Positions 15,479 through 24,757 of a DNA stretch of 53,448 nucleotides are shown one piece after another. Location: NCBI GenBank assembly GCA_039918235.1, contig JBDSHZ010000017.1, positions 1-53,448 on the forward strand, written 5' to 3'. Numbering within the stretch: position 1 is the first letter of the stretch; the number at the start of each line of letters is the position of its first letter. The DNA is from Pseudopedobacter sp039918235 (GTDB lineage Bacteria; Bacteroidota; Bacteroidia; Sphingobacteriales; Sphingobacteriaceae). Made by a program: the position numbers and the translations under genes. Under the pieces are notes generated by a model. That model was not told the DNA's origin, ran no database searches, and was given only the letters and a program-made list of their open reading frames with translations.

Positions 15479-16840
15479 CTATCCTGAAATCGCATCAATG
15501 ATATCATATTGCGTGATGATCTCAATTCTACCTTTTTCATCCTCTACCAAAACTGCCGAATTCTCTTTATTAATTAATCCAGAGATACGGTCAATAGAAG
15601 TATTTAAATCTACAAAAGGAAAAGAAGATGATTGGATAGTTCCTACTTTTGATGACTTTATAGAAGGATTCTCTAACAAAGCATTCAATACTTCACTTTC
15701 CGTAATCCTGCCTACCACCATTCCTTGCTGTACAACTGGAATCTGTGATATGTTCAAAGATTTCATAGTATTGATGGCTTCTAAAACAGTTTTCTCACTA
15801 TCAATAGTTACCATTTCCTGAGGTTGGCGTTTAGCTAAAATAGATTTTGCAGTCAGCTTTTCATCTTCCAAAAATCCTCGTTCACGCAACCAATCATCAT
15901 TAAACATTTTACCCATATAACGAGAACCATGATCATGAAAAATCACCACCACTACATCATCCTTTTTTAATTCGTCTTTCAGTTGCAATAAACCTGCTAT
16001 AGCCGCACCTGCCGAATTGCCAACAAAAATGCCTTCCTTTCTAGCAATTTCCCTCGTCATTAAAGCCGCATCTTTATCTGTTACCTTTTCAAATTTATCT
16101 ATCAACTCAAAATTTACATTCTTAGGCAAAAAATCCTCTCCAATACCTTCAGTGATATATGGATATATTTCTTTTTCATCAAAAATGCCCGTTTCCTTAT
16201 ATTTTTTAAAAACTGAGCCATAAGTATCAATTCCCCAAATCTTGATATTCGGGTTTTTTTCTTTTAAATATTTACCAGTACCAGATATGGTACCGCCTGT
16301 TCCTACTCCTACTACTAAATGGGTTATTTTTCCTTCCGTCTGCTCCCAAATTTCTGGTCCAGTCTGCTCATAATGGGCTACAGAATTAGAAAGGTTATCA
16401 TATTGATTAGGTTTCCAAGAATTAGGTACTTCCCGCTCTAAACGGGTAGAAACAGAATAATAAGAACGCGGATCTTCCGGCTCTACATCTGTTGGGCAAA
16501 CAATCACCTCGGCACCAAAAGCTTTTAAAGCATCAACCTTTTCTTTTGATTGTTTATCCGTAGTGGTAAAAATACATTTGTACCCTTTAATTACTGCGGC
16601 AATGGCTAAACCCATTCCTGTATTACCAGATGTACCCTCAATAATAGTTCCTCCAGGTTTCAGCTTTCCACTGCGTTCTGCATCTTCTATCATTTTTAAA
16701 GCCATACGGTCTTTAATGGAATTCCCAGGATTGGTTGTTTCCACTTTAGCTAACACCGTAGCCTCAATGTCTTTTGTTAATTTATTCAGTTTTACCAGAG
16801 GCGTATTGCCAATGGTTTCCAAAATATTATTATACCACAT
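15479..16840 (-). CDS. Cystathionine beta-synthase with C-terminal CBS-domain pair
   Basis: This 453-residue PLP enzyme joins serine and homocysteine to cystathionine in transsulfuration, or acts as a cysteine-synthase-like enzyme. The PLP lysine is K43 in NPGNSIKDR, the substrate loop EGTSGNTG is at 68-75 and the phosphate-binding GVGTGGTISG is near 183-192. Residues about 335-453 form two CBS motifs (a Bateman module), as in the eukaryotic enzyme, where they bind S-adenosylmethionine. No heme-binding N-terminal extension is present. No cystathionine gamma-lyase gene is adjacent. It is transcribed alone, from a -7 element (TAACTTTG) only 4 nt before its ATG, and ends at a clear terminator. 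An O-acetylserine-using variant cannot be excluded. Confidence 0.9.
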   Translation of the reverse strand: MWYNNILETIGNTPLVKLNKLTKDIEATVLAKVETTNPGNSIKDRMALKMIEDAERSGKLKPGGTIIEGTSGNTGMGLAIAAVIKGYKCIFTTTDKQSKEKVDALKAFGAEVIVCPTDVEPEDPRSYYSVSTRLEREVPNSWKPNQYDNLSNSVAHYEQTGPEIWEQTEGKITHLVVGVGTGGTISGTGKYLKEKNPNIKIWGIDTYGSVFKKYKETGIFDEKEIYPYITEGIGEDFLPKNVNFELIDKFEKVTDKDAALMTREIARKEGIFVGNSAGAAIAGLLQLKDELKKDDVVVVIFHDHGSRYMGKMFNDDWLRERGFLEDEKLTAKSILAKRQPQEMVTIDSEKTVLEAINTMKSLNISQIPVVQQGMVVGRITESEVLNALLENPSIKSSKVGTIQSSSFPFVDLNTSIDRISGLINKENSAVLVEDEKGRIEIITQYDIIDAISG

Positions 16841-16844
16841 GATA

Positions 16845-16878
16845 CAAAGTTAAAGAAATATGGCTAAGCAGGGGCAAA
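16845..16878 (-). promoter_or_regulatory. Candidate promoter of the cystathionine beta-synthase gene
   Basis: On the minus strand, TAACTTTG (16852-16845) is a perfect -7 match and TTTG (16878-16875) lies 22 nt further upstream as a -33 candidate. Only 4 nt (TATC) separate the -7 box from the ATG, so the transcript would have almost no leader. Confidence 0.55.
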
Positions 16879-17103
16879 AAACAAATACAAACAAATATGA
16901 TTTGGATATTGAATAAGGTTCGGAATTTAGTTTTGCAATCACTGTAATATTTGTGTCGATAAAAAATTAAGATTGGTGGATTTGAGATTGAAATTGAATT
17001 TATCATTTTAGTTAAAGACAGCATTTTCATCTTTCTAAAAAATTGTCTTCTATTTTTCTGCTTTGGATGTTTAAACAAAAAGTGATTTTGCTATCTTCAT
17101 GGC

Positions 17104-18126
17104 ATGAATGAAAATCTTGATCCAAACGCTGAAAATCTCACCTCAAATGATAAAGAAATTGAGAAAGTACTTAGGCCACAGGAGTTTGAAGATTTTACCG
17201 GACAGGAGAAAATTTTAGAGAACTTGCGCATTTTTGTGCAGGCGGCAAAATTACGTGGCGAAGCGTTAGATCATGTGCTTTTACATGGCCCTCCGGGATT
17301 AGGAAAAACCACCCTTTCGCATATTATTGCCAATGAAATGGGCGTAGGTATTAAAATTACCAGCGGACCTGTTTTAGATAAACCGGGAGATTTAGCCGGT
17401 TTACTTACCAATTTAGATACTGGAGATATTTTATTTATTGATGAAATCCATCGTTTAAGTCCTTTGGTAGAGGAATATTTATATTCTGCTATGGAGGATT
17501 TTAAAATAGATATCATGTTAGAAACCGGACCTAATGCAAGATCTGTTCAGATTTCATTGAACCCTTTTACATTGGTTGGAGCTACCACCCGCTCCGGCTT
17601 GCTGACCTCTCCACTTCGAGCGAGGTTTGGAATTAATTCCCGCTTGCAATATTACGATGCAAAGCTTTTGACCACTATTGTGATGCGTTCTTCCAGCATC
17701 TTAAAAACCAATATTTCTGATGAGGCGGCTTACGAAATTGCCAGAAGAAGTAGAGGAACACCACGTATTGCCAATGCGCTATTGAGGCGGACCAGAGATT
17801 TTGCACAGATCAAAGGAAATGGAAATATTGAAACCGAAATTGCCCGTTATGCGTTAAATGCTTTAAATGTAGATGAACATGGCTTGGATGAAATGGACAA
17901 CCGCATCCTGTCTGCCATTATTGATAAATTTAAAGGTGGTCCAGTAGGCTTAAAAACCATTGCAACCGCTGTAGGTGAAGATGAAGGCACTATTGAAGAA
18001 GTTTATGAGCCCTTCCTTATCCAAGAAGGATACTTAATGCGTACCTCAAGAGGTAGGGAAGCTACAGAAGCCGCATACAAACATTTAGGTAAATTGAAAT
18101 TAGGCGGATCAGGAACACTTTTTTAA
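17104..18126 (+). CDS. ruvB: Holliday junction branch migration helicase RuvB
   Basis: This 340-residue AAA+ motor drives branch migration of Holliday junctions with RuvA. Walker A GPPGLGKTT is at 62-70 and Walker B FIDEIHRL at 111-118. The sensor/arginine-finger region GATTRSGLLTSPLRARFG and the C-terminal winged helix ending TSRGREATEAAY are intact. ruvA and ruvC are not in the window. A near-consensus -7 box (TATCTTCA) sits 4 nt before the ATG, suggesting a leaderless mRNA. It is followed 25 bp later by an unknown gene, probably in the same transcript, which ends at the terminator at 18793. Confidence 0.97.
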   Translation: MNENLDPNAENLTSNDKEIEKVLRPQEFEDFTGQEKILENLRIFVQAAKLRGEALDHVLLHGPPGLGKTTLSHIIANEMGVGIKITSGPVLDKPGDLAGLLTNLDTGDILFIDEIHRLSPLVEEYLYSAMEDFKIDIMLETGPNARSVQISLNPFTLVGATTRSGLLTSPLRARFGINSRLQYYDAKLLTTIVMRSSSILKTNISDEAAYEIARRSRGTPRIANALLRRTRDFAQIKGNGNIETEIARYALNALNVDEHGLDEMDNRILSAIIDKFKGGPVGLKTIATAVGEDEGTIEEVYEPFLIQEGYLMRTSRGREATEAAYKHLGKLKLGGSGTLF

Positions 18127-18151
18127 ATCAGATAATTTATATATTCGGACT

Positions 18152-18787
18152 ATGCAAGAACACAATTTCAACGTAGATATCGTCATTCCTTCTTCCAATC
18201 AGAAAATTAAGATTGATAAAGATCATATACAAGTTAATAAAACTTCCATTGCCTGTAAAGAGGTAAAAGCCATTAGATATGGTGTTTCTTTAATTGGCAA
18301 TCCTAAAAAACCAGAAAGAAAGGAGTACAATATTGATGTGATGGACCAAAATGATAAAACCATCAGTATTAAATTCAACTCTCAAAAGGTAGAGGAATTA
18401 TTGGAGGAAGACCATACTTATTATTACATCATGTCTGGTGTTTGGCAGTATGTAAAGAAATACTTAGTCAATCATTTTGTGGAAATTCTGAATGCAAAGG
18501 AAGAATTTGAAATTGGGAGTGCAAAAGTAAACCATCAAGGTTTTATGATGACTTATCAATCTGGTTTCTTGTTCTGGAAAAAAACAAAAACAGAATTAGT
18601 GCCCTGGAGTGATGTAAAATATTACCTTAAAAAAGGAATTTTACACATCGATAGCATGAGTAATAGCAAACAAAAAATAAAGCTCAGCCTACATTATGAT
18701 TGGAATGCGGTAGTTTTGAATACCTTATTGCATTATTTATGGCAAGACCATCGGAAAGAGAAATTAGCTAAAGGAAATACCATATAA
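18152..18787 (+). CDS. Hypothetical protein
   Basis: This is 211 residues with no signal peptide or membrane helix. It is rich in beta strands, Lys and aromatic residues, and appears to have two similar halves: each starts with a short strand-rich segment and contains a Trp/Tyr-rich helix (TYYYIMSGVWQYVKKY and LNTLLHYLWQDHRKEK). The strand pattern WSDVKYYLKKGILHI recalls small PH-like folds, but I cannot assign a family. It lies 25 bp after ruvB and is followed directly by a strong terminator, so it is probably co-transcribed with ruvB. No functional link to recombination is implied by the sequence. Confidence 0.75.
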   Translation: MQEHNFNVDIVIPSSNQKIKIDKDHIQVNKTSIACKEVKAIRYGVSLIGNPKKPERKEYNIDVMDQNDKTISIKFNSQKVEELLEEDHTYYYIMSGVWQYVKKYLVNHFVEILNAKEEFEIGSAKVNHQGFMMTYQSGFLFWKKTKTELVPWSDVKYYLKKGILHIDSMSNSKQKIKLSLHYDWNAVVLNTLLHYLWQDHRKEKLAKGNTI

Positions 18788-18792
18788 CAAAC

Positions 18793-18824
18793 AAAGCCTC
18801 CCAAATTAATTAGGAGGCTTTTCT
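18793..18824 (+). terminator. Intrinsic terminator after the ruvB unit
   Basis: A 9-bp perfect stem (18793-18801 AAAGCCTCC pairing with 18813-18821) with an 11-nt loop is followed by T-rich sequence. It lies 5 nt past the stop of the hypothetical gene and 20 nt before the convergent protease gene. Confidence 0.88.
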
Positions 18825-18843
18825 ATTATATTTTTACAGAATA

Positions 18844-20466
18844 TCAATTCACTGCACTCAAAGAACCAGACATACTCTCCGCTAATTTCAAAGCATTATA
18901 AGCATTTACAATTCCTCCTGAGATACATAATTCTGTAAATGGAACTTTCTTAGTCTTGGTATCAATATTCAAGATAACTGGATGAGTTACTTTAGTAACT
19001 GATTTAAGAATGATATCTTTTACTTGAAGCGCAGATAATTTCGGATAGTAAGAACGGATGAGCGCAGCTAATCCGGAAACTACAGGTGCGGCCATACTTG
19101 TTCCGTCTTCATTGGTATAGGTAGAATTTGGCGTGGTAGAATAAATGGCAACTCCGGGCGCAAATACATCCACAGTTGTTTTACCATAGTTGGAAAAACT
19201 TGCTTTTAAATCTGTATTGTCTTTAAATCCAGATGCTCCAACTTCTATCCAAGCATTTGCTTCCCCACTGTTATCCTGATACTTCCGGTTAGGAAAATTA
19301 GCACCTTCATCTAGGTTGATATTCTCGTTTCCTGCGGCGTGAATCAATAAAACATCTTTAGAAACTGCGTATTTCACGGCTTCATCAACGGTTTCCTTGT
19401 TAGGGGAATAACCTTTACCAAAGCTCATATTAATCACTTTTGCACCATTATCGGTTGCATATCTAATGGCGTTTGCTACATCTTTATCTCTTTCATCGCC
19501 ATTAGGGACTGTCCTAACAGACATGATTTTCACATGATTTGCTACTCCGTTAATCCCAATTTTATTGTCTCTTTCTGCCGCAATTATTCCTGCTACATGA
19601 GAACCATGAAGCGCATCTGGCCCGGTAACATCAGCATTGCCATAGTAGTGCTGTGTCATGTCATTTTCATCATCACCCACAATATTACGAGGGTTATACT
19701 CTATATTCAGTTGATAAGCAATCTTTTCATTAAAATGATCATAAGTGGCATCAATCTCCTCTTTTTTGAATTTCTGAAAATCTGTTTGCTCTTTTAACAC
19801 TTCCAACATTACTTTCCTAATCTGCTTTTCACCAGCATTTTTCGGACTGTAATCTTCAAAATCATCACGAGTTGGGTTTTCCTTTCCCATAGCCGCAACC
19901 ACATTTCCTAAGTATGTTCTAAATCCATTAATGCCACTCAAGTTATAATTTGCATCCGCCAGCTGAGCTTTCACATCTGCCTTCATGGCCATGTAATTTA
20001 AATATGCTGTCTTTTCTTCAGGAGAGAATACAGTTGAAGAATCAACATTTTCAAATTTAACCTTCTCTGCTCTTAAAAGTCTTACAACTTCCAAATTTTC
20101 ATACTCTACATCACCATTGGGACCACCGAGAAAATTCCAGCCATTTTCATCATCCACATAGCCATTTTTATCGTCATCCTTTTTATTTACTTTTTCTTTA
20201 GGATTACTGTAAATCACATCTTTTAAATCTTCGTGGTTAATATCCACTCCTCCATCTATTACCGCAACAATAACCGTATTGGCTTTTTTTCCTTTCAACA
20301 GCTCTTGATAAGCTTTTTCAGTACTGATGCCAAACGTAGTATCGGTTTTTAAATCTAGATTTTGCCAATTAGGTTTAGGGGTCGAAACTTTTTGTGCAAC
20401 TCCAAAAAAAGGAATTAATGCAATTAGAACAAGTAAGGCTGATTTTTTAAACTTTAAATTCATCAT
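18844..20466 (-). CDS. Secreted S8 family (subtilisin-like) serine protease
   Basis: This is 540 residues with a signal peptide to about residue 25 (LLVLIALIPFFGVAQ). The catalytic triad is complete: D71 (AVIDGGVD), H287 (HGSHVAGI) and S457 (GTSMAAPVVSG), with the oxyanion Asn N380 (AAGNEN). The spacing from D71 to H287 is about 215 residues, far more than the 30-40 of classical subtilisins; the insert includes an EKVNKKDDDKNGYVDDENG segment that looks calcium-binding and a long helical region. This insert occurs in a Bacteroidota S8 subgroup. There is no C-terminal sorting domain. ATG 20466 is followed at once by a second ATG, so the start is ambiguous by one codon. Possible -7 box TTCTTTTG lies 8 nt upstream. 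Confidence 0.93.
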   Translation of the reverse strand: MMNLKFKKSALLVLIALIPFFGVAQKVSTPKPNWQNLDLKTDTTFGISTEKAYQELLKGKKANTVIVAVIDGGVDINHEDLKDVIYSNPKEKVNKKDDDKNGYVDDENGWNFLGGPNGDVEYENLEVVRLLRAEKVKFENVDSSTVFSPEEKTAYLNYMAMKADVKAQLADANYNLSGINGFRTYLGNVVAAMGKENPTRDDFEDYSPKNAGEKQIRKVMLEVLKEQTDFQKFKKEEIDATYDHFNEKIAYQLNIEYNPRNIVGDDENDMTQHYYGNADVTGPDALHGSHVAGIIAAERDNKIGINGVANHVKIMSVRTVPNGDERDKDVANAIRYATDNGAKVINMSFGKGYSPNKETVDEAVKYAVSKDVLLIHAAGNENINLDEGANFPNRKYQDNSGEANAWIEVGASGFKDNTDLKASFSNYGKTTVDVFAPGVAIYSTTPNSTYTNEDGTSMAAPVVSGLAALIRSYYPKLSALQVKDIILKSVTKVTHPVILNIDTKTKKVPFTELCISGGIVNAYNALKLAESMSGSLSAVN

Positions 20467-20637
20467 ATATAAAACAAAAGAAACGATTTTTTAAATTAAC
20501 ATATTGTTGATTACAATTTAAACCTAATAATTTTAATTACATTAAAAAACGATATATACTAATAACCAGATCTGATTGTTAATTTTGATGATTGAAAAAT
20601 ATGTTGCTATAGCTTTTCTTTTGATAACCCAACAACC

Positions 20638-23226
20638 ATGAATAAGGCCAAAAATTATCTTTCCAAACTGATTTATAACAAATTCATTTGGCAACTTTTT
20701 TTAGCCCTCTTTATGCTGGGCATGGCCATATTTTTCATCAAGCATGAACATATTGAGGTCATCAAAATCAAATCTCAGCTAGTTGAAAGTGATCCTTTTT
20801 ACATTGCTATTGGAATTGCGTTAACGGTTGCTTACATCTTGGCACAGGGATTAATGTACATCTTCAGCTATCGGGCTTTAAACAAGAAAATCCCACTTTT
20901 ACTGGCTATAAATCTTTTTCTTAAGAGGAATTTTATCAGTGTTTTTCTCCCTGCCGGAGGTTTTTCCTCTCTGGCTTTTTTCGCTAAAGAGATTGAAAGT
21001 AAAGGAATAACTAAATCTCAAACTCATCTCGCTTCCACCATTTTTGGCTTCTGTAGCATCCTATCTGTAGTATTGGTAGCCATTCCTGTTTTAGGTATTG
21101 CACTTTTATCTACCCAATTGGGTACTGCAGAATTGCTTGGTTTTATATTTTTGATTCTTTTAACGGCTACATTTATTTTCCTGATTTATTCTATCTCTGT
21201 AAAAGGCATCGCTTATACTTTTCTTAGTAAGGTTAAACCTTCCTTATCCGTCATTCTGGATGATATGATTGGTGAGAAAATTATACGTAAGCATTTTTGG
21301 AACACTTTATTAGTATCAGTTGGGATAGAAATTATAGGAATTGTTCACCTATACATCTGCATGCTTGCCTTAGATTTTGAAGCCAGTTTACCCGCCGCAA
21401 TAATTGGATATATTGTAATGGTTATTTTGCTGATTGCCTCTCCTTTTTTGCGAGGTTTAGGTGCCATAGAAATTTCCCTAACGTTAGTTTTGCAACAGTT
21501 TGGATTTCCGGTAATTGCTGCGGCAACCATTACCTTATTATTTAGATTTTTTGAGTTCTGGTTACCATTAATCGCAGGTATTATTAGCTTTATTACCAAA
21601 AAAGACAACATCCTACTGAGGATTCTCCCGGCTACAATTATTCTGATTTTAGGAATTGTAAATATCATTTCTGCGATATCTCCTGCAATTCCTGCCAGGT
21701 TAAGATTGGTAAAAGATTTACTGCCAGAAGATTTAATTGCCACCAGTAATTCCTTAGTAATGGTTTTCGGGCTGATATTGGTCATCATCAGCATTTTCTT
21801 AATACAAGGATCAAAAAGAGCTTGGTACGGCGCAATTTGCTTAACACTTTTTTCTATAGTTGGGCATTTACTTAAAGCTGCAGATTATGAGGAGGCTTTA
21901 TTGGCTTTTGTTGCTACTGCTACATTAATTTATACCCGGAATTCTTATCAACTAAAACCACATCCTAAATTAGTTTACTTTAATTATACCATTATTGTAT
22001 ATGCTGTATTGGCATTTTTCGCTTATGGTATTTTAGGTTTTTATTTTATTGATAAAAGACATTTTGGGATAGATTTTCATTTCTTACAAGCTGTTAAGGA
22101 AGTGGTGAGGTTGTTTTTTGTGATTGTTGATCAAACTGTTACACCACTTACCAAATTCGGCCAGCGTTTTGAGTGGTCAATTTATATTTCAGGGGCATCC
22201 ATTCTGTTGTTTCTGGTTTATAGTTTTTTTAGCCCTTATTTCTCAAAACCTTACAATACTGAGGATGAATTTGAAATTGCTAAGGAGATCATTAAAAAAC
22301 ATGGCATTTCTGCTTTAGACTATTTTAAGACCTATCCAGACAAATTCCTTTTCTTTAATCCTGCGAAAACTGCCCTGATCAGTTTTAAAGTTACCCGCCA
22401 TTTTGCAGTAGTTTTAGAGGACCCAGTAGCCGAAAGCGTGGAAATGAAGAAAGAAATGATTCTTTTATTTGAGGATTTCTGTAAAGAAAACGGATTTATC
22501 AGTACTTATTACCGTGTTCCTCAACAATCAAAATCGCTTTATGAATCTTTAGGGAGAAAATCTATTCCTATTGGGGAGGAAGCTATTTTAAACCTTAACG
22601 AATTTAAATTGGAAGGTGGGAAAATGAAAACCACAAGAAGTGCCATTAGCAGATTAACTGCAGAAGGTTACCAATTTAAAGTTTATAATGCGCCGGTTAA
22701 GGAAGGCTTATTACAAAAATTAGAAAAAGTATCTGACGGCTGGCTGAAAGATTTAGGGCAAAAAGAAGTGGCTTTTACTCAGGGAATTTTTGATACCAGT
22801 ATTTTAAAACATCAAACCATTTTAACCATTGAAGATGGGGAAGAAAAAGTTTATGCTTTTTTAAACCTGATTCCTGATTATGCGCCTAGCGAAGCCACTT
22901 ATGATCTGATTAGAAAAGTACAGGATGCGCCAAATGGGGTATTAGACTTGTTACTTGCAAAAACCTTCCTTTATTTAAAAGAAGAAGGCTATCAGTCGGC
23001 AAACATGGGATTGGCGCCACTTTCGGGAATGGAAGATGTAAACATTACTCAAAAGACCATTAAATATGCTTATGAGAACTTTAAAGCTTTTGGTCAGTTT
23101 AAAGGATTAAGAAAATACAAAGAGAAATTTAATCCTGAATGGGAGAAAAAACACCTAATTTTTAGTCATAATTATCATTTATTACAATTACCAGCCGCAA
23201 TCCGTAGAGTTTCTGAGGGAAGTTAG
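20638..23226 (+). CDS. mprF: Phosphatidylglycerol lysyltransferase/flippase MprF
   Basis: This is 862 residues. The first 530 or so form a many-helix membrane domain; the first part (ALNKKIPLLLAINLFLKRNFISVFLPAGGFSSL) matches the flippase-type UPF0104 segment. The C-terminal 300 residues are the DUF2156/GNAT-fold synthase with FLFFNPAKTALISFKV and GKMKTTRSAISRL. Together they make an aminoacyl-phosphatidylglycerol, usually lysyl-PG from lysyl-tRNA, and flip it outward, lowering surface charge and sensitivity to cationic peptides. The amino acid used is not readable here. It converges, with 4 bp between stops, on two AcvB/VirJ-like genes, whose studied relative removes lysine from lysyl-PG. 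A weak promoter (TTTG at 20584, TAGCTTTT at 20610) precedes it. Confidence 0.92.
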   Translation: MNKAKNYLSKLIYNKFIWQLFLALFMLGMAIFFIKHEHIEVIKIKSQLVESDPFYIAIGIALTVAYILAQGLMYIFSYRALNKKIPLLLAINLFLKRNFISVFLPAGGFSSLAFFAKEIESKGITKSQTHLASTIFGFCSILSVVLVAIPVLGIALLSTQLGTAELLGFIFLILLTATFIFLIYSISVKGIAYTFLSKVKPSLSVILDDMIGEKIIRKHFWNTLLVSVGIEIIGIVHLYICMLALDFEASLPAAIIGYIVMVILLIASPFLRGLGAIEISLTLVLQQFGFPVIAAATITLLFRFFEFWLPLIAGIISFITKKDNILLRILPATIILILGIVNIISAISPAIPARLRLVKDLLPEDLIATSNSLVMVFGLILVIISIFLIQGSKRAWYGAICLTLFSIVGHLLKAADYEEALLAFVATATLIYTRNSYQLKPHPKLVYFNYTIIVYAVLAFFAYGILGFYFIDKRHFGIDFHFLQAVKEVVRLFFVIVDQTVTPLTKFGQRFEWSIYISGASILLFLVYSFFSPYFSKPYNTEDEFEIAKEIIKKHGISALDYFKTYPDKFLFFNPAKTALISFKVTRHFAVVLEDPVAESVEMKKEMILLFEDFCKENGFISTYYRVPQQSKSLYESLGRKSIPIGEEAILNLNEFKLEGGKMKTTRSAISRLTAEGYQFKVYNAPVKEGLLQKLEKVSDGWLKDLGQKEVAFTQGIFDTSILKHQTILTIEDGEEKVYAFLNLIPDYAPSEATYDLIRKVQDAPNGVLDLLLAKTFLYLKEEGYQSANMGLAPLSGMEDVNITQKTIKYAYENFKAFGQFKGLRKYKEKFNPEWEKKHLIFSHNYHLLQLPAAIRRVSEGS

Positions 23227-23230
23227 TTTA

Positions 23231-23923
23231 CTACAGCCCTTTAACAATCTGTATGACTAAAGATTTGATATCATCATCATAATGATGCCCTCCGGGAATT
23301 ATTTGTTTGTGGATTTTATCTGTTTCTTTTAACCCTTTGGAGAAATCATTCTCTTCCTCACTCCCGAAAATACAAAGCACTGGTTTTTTCATTTTCAATA
23401 ACTCCGGATATACCTTATATTTTTCATTATTGGTAGGTCCGCTACTGCTCAACATTCCCATCAGCTTCACTTCAAAACCTGTTGAATAGCCTGGAGAAAT
23501 TAAGACTAAAGAATTTAACTTATTCAAGGTAGATGATTCAAAGCGATTGGGCAAAAAAGCAGCAACATCGGCACCAAAAGAATAACCTATAATGCTAAAA
23601 TCTTCTTTGTTCCAAAGTTTAAGATGGTAATCAATAATCTGCTGCATGGATTTTGCGAAAAGCTCAGGGTTTTTAGCATTCCAAAAATATTTTTTTGAAT
23701 CTAAAGAAACTGTTGGATAACCTTGTTGATTGAGCTGTTGGATAAGTTGAACGGAAAAACCGTTCCATCCCCCATCTCCAGAAATAAAAATCAATAATGG
23801 CTTTGTAGATTTTTTATACTGAATATGTGTAGGATAATCATTTGCCTCAAATTTATCCTGACTTTTTACTTTTGCAATGCTCAAAATCAAAAAGAAAATC
23901 GTTATCCTAAAACCTACTTTCAT
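23231..23923 (-). CDS. Periplasmic AcvB/VirJ-like hydrolase, copy 2
   Basis: This is 230 residues with a cleavable signal peptide (about 1-21, ending VKSQ). It is an alpha/beta hydrolase of the VirJ family: the family motif LIFISGDGGWNGF, then DSKKYFW, the nucleophile elbow GYSFGAD with S115, and a C-terminal histidine in IPGGHHYDDD (H213 or H214). AcvB of Agrobacterium is reported to hydrolyse lysyl-phosphatidylglycerol, and mprF converges on this gene. It lacks the lipobox of its neighbour, so this copy is probably soluble in the periplasm. It starts 10 bp after the other copy and is in the same transcript. Confidence 0.85.
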   Translation of the reverse strand: MKVGFRITIFFLILSIAKVKSQDKFEANDYPTHIQYKKSTKPLLIFISGDGGWNGFSVQLIQQLNQQGYPTVSLDSKKYFWNAKNPELFAKSMQQIIDYHLKLWNKEDFSIIGYSFGADVAAFLPNRFESSTLNKLNSLVLISPGYSTGFEVKLMGMLSSSGPTNNEKYKVYPELLKMKKPVLCIFGSEEENDFSKGLKETDKIHKQIIPGGHHYDDDIKSLVIQIVKGL

Positions 23924-23933
23924 TTCACAGCTA

Positions 23934-24719
23934 TCAATAAAACCAATTTATATTTCCCTTAAAATTCTGGTTGATTTCCTCATAAAGTTGTTCGGTGTAG
24001 CGATGATCTCCTGGAAGGATTTTAAGAACAAACCTTTTATTTTTTACGTTTCCCAATGCCTTAATTTTTTCATCTCTTCCATAAAAACAATATACTGGAA
24101 TTCTAACCTTTTCTACTTCCCTTCCAACTTTATACTCCCTATCATCGCTACCAAAATTGATTAAATCAGCAGTATGCACCAAAAAATCTGTAGAAGCATA
24201 AGGAGAGAGCAACACAAGACACTCCACATTGTTTTTTAGAAAAAATGGCAACCTGTTGAATACAAAAGGAATGACATCGGCACCAAAAGAATAGCCTAAA
24301 AGAATGATCTTTTTACTTTCATATTCCCTGGTGTATTTCAACAATAGTAAAGCTAAATCTTTCGCAATCTCTTCAGGTTTTCTTTTCCTCCAAAAATAAC
24401 TTCTTGAACTTAAACCTATCGTATTAAAACCATCGGCAGCAAGTTTAATGGCCAGCTCATCATCAAAATTAACCCATCCCCCATCTCCTGATAAAAACAG
24501 CACCAATGGTTTTGAGCTTTCTGTTTTGGAAGGGTAGAAAAAAAGAGGCAGGTCAAAGTCTGAGTTTTCAATCCCTTTATGCTTGCTAACTCTATTTTTT
24601 CCAATCAAACTACAGCCGCTGAACCCAATTAACAAACAAAAACTCACTAAAATTAAAATAGAAATCCTATTTGGATTTAGACTTTTTTGGGCGTTAAAAA
24701 TAATACCGAAAGTTTTCAA
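23934..24719 (-). CDS. AcvB/VirJ-like hydrolase lipoprotein, copy 1
   Basis: This is a paralogue of the next gene, with the same LFLSGDGGWVNFDDE, SSRSYFWRKRKPEE and nucleophile motif GYSFGADVIPF, and a C-terminal histidine in LPGDHRYTEQ. The N-terminus has a long h-region ending in LLIGFSGC, a lipobox, so it should be anchored by lipid, unlike copy 2. The start is uncertain: the longest frame begins at TTG 24761 (275 residues), but a -7 element (24757-24750) puts the predicted transcription start near 24746. TTG 24719, giving MKTFGII and 262 residues, is the first likely start inside the mRNA. It leads the two-gene hydrolase unit. Confidence 0.85.
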   Translation of the reverse strand: MKTFGIIFNAQKSLNPNRISILILVSFCLLIGFSGCSLIGKNRVSKHKGIENSDFDLPLFFYPSKTESSKPLVLFLSGDGGWVNFDDELAIKLAADGFNTIGLSSRSYFWRKRKPEEIAKDLALLLLKYTREYESKKIILLGYSFGADVIPFVFNRLPFFLKNNVECLVLLSPYASTDFLVHTADLINFGSDDREYKVGREVEKVRIPVYCFYGRDEKIKALGNVKNKRFVLKILPGDHRYTEQLYEEINQNFKGNINWFY

Positions 24720-24749
24720 TTTTCTCTGCTGTATAATTGTTAAAATTAT

Positions 24750-24757
24750 CAAATTTA
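24750..24757 (-). promoter_or_regulatory. Candidate -7 element of the virJ-like pair
   Basis: On the minus strand 24757-24750 reads TAAATTTG, a perfect -7 match. It places transcription start downstream of TTG 24761 and about 27 nt before TTG 24719. No -33 TTG is seen at the right spacing. Confidence 0.4.

Noticed and set aside
16830..17078. Minus-strand frame between cystathionine beta-synthase and ruvB
   Set aside because: It covers the promoter of the synthase gene and has no recognisable domain.
21345..21794. A 149-codon minus-strand frame inside mprF
   Set aside because: Low-complexity antisense of membrane helices; no motif or promoter.
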